Below, piece by piece: positions 56,054 through 64,000 of a DNA stretch of 64,000 nt (positions are counted from its first letter, which is position 1; every line of letters begins with the position of its first letter). The stretch covers positions 372,001 through 436,000 of the forward strand of contig JAEBUN010000017.1 in the NCBI GenBank assembly GCA_023014365.1. The letters run 5' to 3'. The translations under genes and the position numbers were made by a program. The stretch is from Lepiota brunneoincarnata (Eukaryota > Basidiomycota > Agaricomycetes > Agaricales > Agaricaceae). Below the pieces are notes generated by a model, which worked only from the letters and a program-made list of their open reading frames with translations, was not told the DNA's origin and searched no databases.

Positions 56054-57212
56054 GCCTTACTTTTGGCTTGGCTGGTCAAATTAATTCCTCATGTATCCTG
56101 ATACATCTCACCGTAATGGACATTTTGTATCATTAGTACCAATGTATGGCCTTGTTAAGTTGCCATTCGGATGAACCAAACAGCACGGATCAAATAATAA
56201 GATGTTTAGTACAAAGTCGTCGTTGTTACACAGGCCTGAGTCCGGTTAGAGATAGAAGCGGCAAACTGCTGGACGTGCTGGAAGTTATGGGAAGTGCATC
56301 GTAACTGACCCAAAATACTATTCATGTCTAATCGAGATGCTGCCAAGAGTACTGAGAACAGCAACAAACGTGCGCTCCAACTCGCAAACATAGGATCATA
56401 CCACATGATGAATATTATCGATCAGCACTGATCAGCAAGTTTACTCTGTCGATGACGCCGCAAAAGATAGTAAGGAGGAATAAGAGGATAAAATGTAGAT
56501 GTATGGGAAAACAAATGTGGGTCCATTCCATAACACTCTTGAGCTGCGCACTAGTTGCGCCCACTTGGGGTGGCCTTCATTAAGGACGGAGCTCGAGGTC
56601 GTCGACTTGCGGAGGACCACGAAGGGTCGAACGGGACCAACTCATATTCGAGGGGGGGGAAAGTGAGGAATTCGACCTCTCCTAGCTACTTCTGATAAAT
56701 GTCATGCCAGATTCACGCGCTTTCTGATTACCTTGGGGATGCTCAAGGGATAATATGATACTAATACCCTGGGGGGTACATGCGCAGGTTGATCTGGGAC
56801 TGCGTAATATAATTGTCCAAGAGATACTTACCAGTGGAACTGCGCAAGGCTATGTGAGAACCGCGTTCCTGTGTCTCAGATTTCAAATTTCCGAGGCTCG
56901 AGGTGGGACACCGACAAGACGCTCGATAAAAACCACAAGGTTATGATCATCACTCAAGGACGCTTTCCAGGAGCTGAGGGATAATCTCCAGTGATCCCTT
57001 GGCAGGATCAGCGTGAGTGGGGAAAAAAGGGGCTGATTTGCATCAATTTCATTGCTATGGTGGAGACTCCACACCGGCGCTTGAACAGCACCGCAGCAAT
57101 CCCATCCCTGCACCTTGCAGGCAGTGGGGGTCTGCGCTGACGTCGATTTGGTTATTTTAATATAAAAGGGGAGAGACATGGCGAGGATCCAACGGGCCAA
57201 GTGAACCCAACG
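56054..57212. other. Spacer between the tandem oxidase genes
   Basis: No gene recognised. The last 60 bases resemble the promoter of the first copy. Confidence 0.5.
57161..57168 (+). promoter_or_regulatory. TATA box of the second FAD oxidase
   Basis: TATAAAAG lies 45 bases before ATG 57213, followed by gagagacatggcgag, shared with the first copy. Confidence 0.62.
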
Positions 57213-59258
57213 ATGAAGCTCGGATATCTCTTCAACCTTGCCTCTTGTCTTCCTCTCGTCCTCTCCCAGGACTCCTCCGATCGCCGGAACTGTCGTTGTC
57301 TCTACAATCAATCTTGTTGGCCAAGCGAAGAAGACTTTGCCACTCTATCCGCCCAACTCTCTCAACCCCTCATTCGACCAGTACCCCCCGCCTCCGCTTG
57401 CTACCCCGTCGACAACCCTTCTGGCAACTGCACCCATGTCCAAACCAACTGGGTTGACAGTAACTGGCGCGCAGACCAAGCTGGTGCTTATGAGAACCTC
57501 AACTTTGAGACAGTTCACGAACAGAAACGGCAGCATTAGTGGGTGTTTCTTGAACACCACCCTTGGCTTTCCTTGTGAACAAGGAAGCGTGCCTCCTATT
57601 GGGGTGGATGCTCGGACTGTGGAGGACGTACAAGCAGCTGTCAGGTTCGCAGCACAACGCAACCTCAGACTTGTTGTCAAGAATACTGGGTAAGTTCAAC
57701 ACAGGTGAAAAAGTCCACACACACTGATCATTGCCTATTATAGACATGACTATCTCGGTCGTAGTGCCGGTCGCGGTGGTTTTATGATATGGACCCACAA
57801 TTTGAAGAACATCACTTACAATGGGACATTTATTCCCGAAGGTGGCTCGAGTGATGATGCTGTGCCAGGTACGTCTGTTCTTTATACCAATACCCCCGGA
57901 CTGAGCTACTTAAACCGTGCAACCGGACAGCATTAACTCTTGGAGCTGGCGTACAATGGGGAGAGGCCTATGCAGCTGCGGAGCAACAGCAGCGCTTCAT
58001 TGTCGGTGGAATATCCACTGGTATGTCCGTGGGGAGCAGCAGGTGGCTGGCTTATGGGAGGCGGACACAGTGCATTCGCTCCGACATATGGCCTCGGTAA
58101 ACTAATCCATTCCTCACTCATCCGATTTCAGTACAACTTACACCAACTGATTTAGGCTGTCGACAACGTTGTACAATTGACCATCGTCAGAGCCAACGGT
58201 GACCACATCGTCGCAAATGCCAACCGCAACCCAGATCTCTTCTGGGCACTCAGAGGCGGCGGTGCCGGTTCCTGGGGTGTTGTTACATCCGTAACTTATC
58301 GAACTTACGACCTCGTACCGCTGACGATGTCAATTATCAACGTCACTTTCACTGATCCCCAAGCTGCCCAGACCGTCGTTACAGAGTTCATTCGTTTACA
58401 TCCTGTCCTATCGGATGCTCGTTGGGGTGGCTATTCCGCCATTTCCAACCAATCCCTCGTTGCAATGTTTATTGCTCCAAACGTTTCTTGGGCGGACGCC
58501 AACTCCACTATCCTTCCCTTCTTTGACTTTGTTCGCAATACTACTGGAACCGCAGATATTCTCAGTATCACCTTGCCCTTTGACAACTTCCACGCATGGC
58601 TGGGAGGTGTTTTTGGTATGGGTGGCGCTGGCGCGGAACAGGTCGGAGAAAACGTCGAAATGGCCTCTCGGCTTCTCTCTCGCGAGGCCGCGGAACAACG
58701 CCCGGAAGAAACGGCTCGATTACTTCTTACTTTTGACTGGATCGGTTTCAAGTACGTTTGTTTTTCAGGACCACTCCCGCAAAAGACCCCCCAAAAGTCT
58801 CTGACGATGGTTTTTTTTTTTTCTTTCCACTATCAGTTTTGTGGCAGGGGGAGCCGTGTCTCGTGTTGATCCTGATTCTGTTGCCTTGCACCCGGGATGG
58901 CGTGAAGCGCTCGCCCACGCATACACGGTTGAATCCTGGCAAGACGGGGACCCAGCTGAAGTCGTGCAACGGGTTCGTCAACGAGTCGCCTCAGGAGTTA
59001 GACGACTGGAACCAATTGCCCCTGACTCTGCTACTTACATGAACGAGGTACGTAGTACCGAACCCCTCTGTTCTGACGTGTTGCACACCATCCCCTTAGG
59101 CTTCATTGTACGAACCCGATTTCAGAAGGTCTTTCTTCGGAAGGCACTACAACAGGCTAAGGACCATTAAAAGGCGCTACGATCCCGCTTCCTTGTTCGT
59201 GGTCGCGGAGGGTGTGGGGTCGGAAGATTGGAACGCTCTGTTGACCTGCCGTGCTTGA
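57213..59258 (+). CDS. Secreted FAD-linked oxidase (berberine-bridge-like)
   Basis: Exons: 57213-57689, 57744-57868, 57931-58096, 58156-58751, 58837-59047, 59100-59258; about 575 residues. A signal peptide (MKLGYLFNLASCLPLVLS) is followed by a Cys-rich segment and ASACYPVDNPSGNC. KNTGHDYLGRSAGRGGFMIW supplies the His for 8-alpha FAD linkage. The GGWLMGGGHSAFAPTYGLG loop lacks the Cys used for a second FAD bond in bicovalent members. [19 protein letters not shown] and the C-terminal RHYNRLRTIKRRYDPASLF complete the family. Such enzymes oxidise alcohols, sugars or alkaloid-like compounds, giving hydrogen peroxide. Small frame slips occur near 57512, at the GGGG about 58032 and near 58157, each one extra base, so it may be intact in reality. 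Confidence 0.85.
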
Positions 59259-62200
59259 GCTTTACTTCTTCGGTCGTTGATTTGACTGTGTATGTGTTAG
59301 TTTCTACTCTATCCACAGCTTAGTGTATCCCCCCCAGCGTACTGGGTCAATTATGGCTGCGAGGTCGTTATTGAGATATTTTGTATATACTTTCGTTTGA
59401 AAGACCCAAGTCGTCCATTTCAGTGATTCAGGTTATTCAATCCTCCATAGAGAAAGGTTGGTGTTGAAACGTCTCCGAAAACATTCTTTCTACCTCTCCG
59501 AGATGATGAGGTTACCTGCACCCTTGATATACATATATGCTTATGGCCTCCCAGATGCTACAGAAAAGGAAAAGACTCTTAAATAGAAAACACGACCCGA
59601 AGAAGGCCCCCCCTCAACCTATACTTACGGATCGCAGATATTCGATAGAGTTTTACTTACCTGTTGTTCCAGACCTTTACTGACAGGCAGTCACAGTGAC
59701 TATTGAGGTAAAGGGCCCTCTTTTTTTTTAATTTTGCTTTACGCCGCATCTTGAACCACGGATAGCACATGTGATGTAAACGATCTTTACATTGCGTGCA
59801 GTACGTTATCGACCTCGCGGCGATCAGAAACACAATGCATAGTTTCAAGAAAGAAAAGCAACAGGGCGTTTAACGGAGTCTAGACTCGCGACCAATGAGG
59901 TTTTTACTGAAGTTGATCAGCGATATTATGTAAAATATACGCTTTTTCACTTCTATTTTCGTGTGTATCTGTGCGGGGGTGGCAACTTATGAAAGCGCTT
60001 CGGGTTCAAAGGCGCTGTGACGAGCGAATTGAAAAAAAAAAAGCTTCCTGATCTAGTTCTTTTTTTTTGAGAGAGAGAATGGAGAGCGGGGAGGTTGTGG
60101 TGCGACAATGATAATAAACCACCCGATTGGACTCTGATCAATTGGTTGGTTGGCTCCGGAGTTGGCAAACGATCTCGGATCCCCTGCAAGATCATAGTGG
60201 GACAGCTTTTTGGAGTTTGGCCCCTTCCCCCATGACTAAGAATTATTCGGTGTGTTCGGCCAGACGGGGTAATTCTGGCAATTCACTACCACCATTCGAG
60301 CTTAGTCCTCCTTTGTGCACAGGTGTTTACAATGTCTTTGGTATCCCCTCTTCATGGGCCCCCCGAAGCCATCGGTGGGGCAGAGGGTTTGGAAGGATTG
60401 ATGACGATTGACTTGCGCGCGGGGCAATACAGTCTTACGGTCGGGGTCTTTTCGACCTCTCAATGAAAACTTGAGTTGTAAAATGTAACGAGACTTGCAG
60501 CAATTGTATAACTATGCTGAAAGGACCGTGACCGCTCTAACATTTACAATGATACGACACCAAAGAACCGAGTGAGCGGTTTGAAGCTAACTTAACAGCG
60601 GGTTGGGTATCACAAGTTTTTGGAACGGAGCCGGCAGGACATCAACAGTGGGGGGGGGGGGGGAAGGGGTTGCTGATTTCTCTGCTAAAATATTTCAGGT
60701 CCCCCTGTCGAAATCAACAAGTCATGATCTTCCCCTTGAACCAGTGCCTTTGTTTGCATCAGCTTCGGCACTCAATCTAACTCCCGATCACACCGGATCA
60801 AAGCTCGACAATGTAACTGTATGTTATGTACATACACTTCAGCCACCCAACTTTGGCCCCCTCACGCCCCCGGTCGCCCACGAAACCGTGCTACTCTACA
60901 GTGCTAGAATCAACATTATGTTTATGTCAAGATTTATGATTCAACCGACCAGGTTCTCCCTCGCTACGCGAACAACACTGGCATCATCCTGGCAGGCTTC
61001 GTAACCGGGGGTACCGACGCCATACCTTCGCTTCTCGAACTGAAGCCCCCCCCCCCCCGAAAAAAAACAGAACCACCCGTGCACCACAAAACGGAAACTT
61101 CCCACAGCCATCAGCATTCCGCCTCACCCTTCTTAGGCTGGTCACTAAAATAAAAAAACCTTAGGCTTCGACAAACCAGAACCTCCCCCCCTACACGCGG
61201 CCAGGTCCATGGAACTGTATCTATCAGGCCCTGTTATCTTCCATAACTCGAGTGACAGCTAACGGGTCCAGTGCCCTCTAGCGATGATTGGTGCCGAACG
61301 CCCTATCTTTCAAACCCCCCTATCAAAACTCTCTCGGTAAGCGAGCCTTGAGCGTCAGTGCAACAACAACAACATCCACGCAGTGCTACACCCTTCATCT
61401 CCACCCCCGCAGCTATACGTCCCAAATGTATGATCCCAACAGATATTTTAACGCATAGAATTGCGGAATACGTGGGGGCGGTTCTCTAAATTCTCGGCAA
61501 GGGTCAGAATGGTACCCTTTCACGACAGCTTCCTTCACCACTACCTGCTGGCAGGCAGTTCTGTCACTAGACGCTTTGTTATGACTTCTTGCAGCCCTTC
61601 GTATCGATCAGACCATTCTTCGCCTCCCCGATGACGGGTCACACCTAAAATGTCATGTCCGGACTATTTTGGGGATGGATACCACCCACCGCTCAGCGCT
61701 CAGCCTTCGACCCCTGCTCCTTGCATTCGTGACAGATGAAACTTTCCCCCGCCACCAAAGAAATTCCGCGGAAACTCTATCAAGAACCAGTGGTTGTTGC
61801 CCTTCAAGTCGAGCCTGAAACTGAGTAGCTATCACGCAAAAGGATTCTAAATAGTAATTCCATATATTATCCGCCCGTACCCAAAGTAGAACTCGAGGAA
61901 AGCAAGCTATCGTATTGCGAAGCAGAACAAATACAGTAAGTACTGATGAGGATGAAATCAAGTGAGGTACATAGATCAGTTGCAAACTGTAGATTGACTC
62001 TCTCTCTACCGCACACTGAAAGAGTCATGTTGAGCATACGGGTTGTTTATGTAAGAGTCGTCACTCACCAAGTCTATAACTGAAAAGTTCCACCTGCGCG
62101 CAATTCACCGGTACCCAAATACCCTGGGGGGGGGCGAGTTGCAAAATGAAGCGCGGGATGTGTGGGATAGATGTGCGGCGGCAGGCGGCCAGTAACGCAC

Positions 62201-62570
62201 AAAAGTCATAGAAAGTCATACATATATACAGTCACGCTGAGACGAGAACGGCACAGCAAAATCAGGAGAAGGAGCGAATGAGAGCTCGTCACATCAGTGG
62301 AGTAAAGGTGGATAATGGCATGGGAATAAATGATGAGAATCGCACTGACAGGTTAAGTCACCAAGCCAAAAGCAGTTGGTTCGTGATGAAATTGTTCGAC
62401 TCGTGACTGTCATGCAATCCATGGACCAGTGAGATGGCCGAAAACGATAAGCCTACTTCGTGAGCCGGTGCGGATAGGTGCGGATAGGTGGTGACGAGGG
62501 ATCATAGATGTAGCAGTTCGGATAGAAGACTTCAATGGGGAGATGTGAGGGATATTCATAGCACGTAGCC
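59259..62570. other. Long gene-free region
   Basis: 3.3 kb without a protein-like frame. It contains a run of about 13 G at 60650-60662 and about 13 C at 61047-61059. I see no repeat family, tRNA or hairpin that I can name. Confidence 0.4.
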
Positions 62571-64000
62571 TCAGCACCAGAACGGCTGACCGGCAGGAAC
62601 CCCAACAAGAGGTGGTGGCGGCTGGGTCGACGTCCAAGGTTGATGGGAGGTATGATGTGGCTGCGGGCCCCCGGCCATTGCTAATGCTTGCGATTCTCCA
62701 ATGAAGGCGTTAGAGATCATCGCCTGTTGGTGATGGGTGCCGACAGCCATGGATTGAGGGCCGTGTTGTAGCAGTTGGTGTTGGTGTTGGTGCGCCTTGT
62801 CAAACAACAGTTGAGACTTTTCGTATATTGGCGTTCCAGGGACGCTGCTGTCCATGCCTACCCCAATCTGATGCATCGTGCTGGCATCGTAACTGTCGAC
62901 GCCTGGAGCGGACGAAGGGTGGAAATAACCGGGGGCCGCATGGGTGGCGTCTGACTGGGAAACACCAAATGTAGGCGGACTTGAGCCATGGGAGTGATTG
63001 TCCAACGACGAAGAAATGGTCAGTGTCGGGGATTGGCTGCTCTCTCCTCCAGAGTGGCTGAACATGGGAGGTTGTGATTGGAGTTTGTCGAACGCCTGTG
63101 GTTGGGGATTCTCTGTGGCAAAGGTCGGACGAGGGTTTTCGAATGGGGGTGCGTGCCGTGAGTCGGGTCCAAATTTCGGTGGATGCCCGACAGCGAAATT
63201 TGCCATTGACTGGCCATCAGCACCGCTAAAATTGATCATTGGGCTGTCAGTAACAAGTTGGCCGGTAGATGTACGCCCTGGCATATTGTCGGGATTGCCG
63301 TATTGAGGAGCGTTGAAGGGGGGTGTGGTGGGTTGGTAGGGGGAAGACGATGCAGTACTGCTTGCTTCTCCTTGAACGCCGCCGTTCATACCATTGACAT
63401 AAGTGCCAACTAATGCCGAGACGGACACAGCACCTGTTCATAGGTACGAATGAAACATTAAGCGTTGGGTAGAGTTACGGTGTGAAACACATACCGGTAC
63501 CCTCTTCAAAACGATACATAGGCTTGGAGTGGGTGTGATCGAAGGACGCTCGATGCTGCGCTGTTAGGGGTTGGTGGTGCTGGGGTTGCGGCTGAAGTAA
63601 CCAAACTATGTTAGGAACCTTTCGACCTTGGAAGGTTGGGTTGGGTCTTACCATAGACCGACTGAGAGACATTCGATGTTGTGGTTGTAGCTGGGGTGGT
63701 TGATGTTCCGGGGAGAACGTAGTCGGAGAGCTAACGAAGGAGCCTATGTGTTGCTGGGGTTGAGCGGACGAAGGCTGATGTTGGATCTGGGTAGAGCCGT
63801 TGAGCTGTACCGTTGACTGCAGCAAGTAGAGATCAGAGTCGATGTTCGTCAGCCTCATCCTCGTTCGCCCTCCAATCTTCATTGCCTCGACACTCACCTG
63901 CCCACCACTGCCCATCTCACTTCCCTGAACGCCCGGCGTCGCGCCAAAACCTCGACTAGCTTCCCTCTCCCTCTCGTACCTAGCCTCCCTCTCGTACCTA
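62571..64000 (-). CDS. Gln/Pro/Ser-rich protein, 3' part only
   Basis: The gene enters at the right edge and stops at 62571-62573 (GQPFWC end). Exons as read: beyond 64000 down to about 63899; about 63655-63818 (STVQLNGSTQ to RMSLSRSM); about 63495-63590 (PQPQHHQPLTAQHRASF to YRFEEG); 62571-63434 (GAVSVSALVGTYVNGMN onward). At the edge a tandem EREARY repeat encodes a charged helix. The rest is disordered, rich in Gln, His, Pro and Ser (HQHQHQLLQHGPQ). Such tails are usual in fungal transcription or RNA regulators, but the diagnostic domain lies outside, so I assign no function. Confidence 0.7.

Noticed and set aside
1..64000. CRISPR arrays, tRNA or rRNA genes
   Set aside because: No regular short repeat-spacer array and no cloverleaf or ribosomal sequence was seen. 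The genome is eukaryotic. A covariance-model scan would be needed to exclude tRNAs fully.

Overview
This window looks like nuclear DNA of a filamentous basidiomycete, most likely an agaricomycete. Its genes carry many short introns of about 45-80 bases with GT...AG ends. The recognisable families (DUF6533 membrane proteins, a fungal MLKL-type helical domain, berberine-bridge-like oxidases, GMC oxidoreductases, Ty1/copia, pogo and Tc1 elements) are common there. I could not search a database, so family names rest on motifs I can read.

Layout. 1-4058: two divergent genes sharing an unusual N-terminal Q/N/G-rich motif; the plus-strand one joins two motif copies to an MLKL/HeLo-like helical domain and has lost its frame downstream. 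4059-6703: housekeeping genes, RCF1 (HIG1 domain) head to head with URM1, then a DUF1774-like membrane protein. 6704-31600: a CpG-poor block about 25 kb long made almost only of transposons nested in one another. It holds a fragment of a GMC oxidoreductase gene hit successively by solo LTRs, a Ty1/copia element, a pogo element and a gag-only LTR element, followed by three Tc1/mariner elements inserted one inside the other. 32079-34885: the related, CpG-rich GMC oxidoreductase gene, itself with several frame breaks. 35351-40242: a large Ser/Pro-rich coiled-coil protein. 40859-46078: cohesin subunit SCC3/STAG. 46490-47480: a broken surface-glycoprotein-like gene. 48548-50216: a DUF6533 membrane protein. 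51595-53025: an intronless bHLH transcription factor. 54005-59258: a tandem pair of secreted FAD oxidases, the first decayed and the second nearly intact. 62571-64000: the 3' part of a Gln/Pro/Ser-rich protein.

The nested block can be read as a time series, because target-site duplications are preserved at nearly every junction. Orders of insertion follow from geometry: GMC fragment, then LTR-A1, then LTR-A2, then copia, then LTR-A4, then LTR-A5. The block is strongly depleted in CpG, with CG changed to TG/CA, as expected of cytosine-methylation or RIP-like decay. One solo LTR (8044-8741) keeps its CpGs and an intact ORF and so looks recent.

The most unusual biology is at the left edge. A motif resembling fungal amyloid-signalling motifs stands at the very N-terminus of two divergent genes, one of which encodes a probable membrane-active cell-death helical domain. 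A caution for all gene models: conserved single-copy genes (RCF1, SCC3) are broken only by single extra bases, in or beside short homopolymers, so some frameshifts here are probably assembly errors rather than real lesions.
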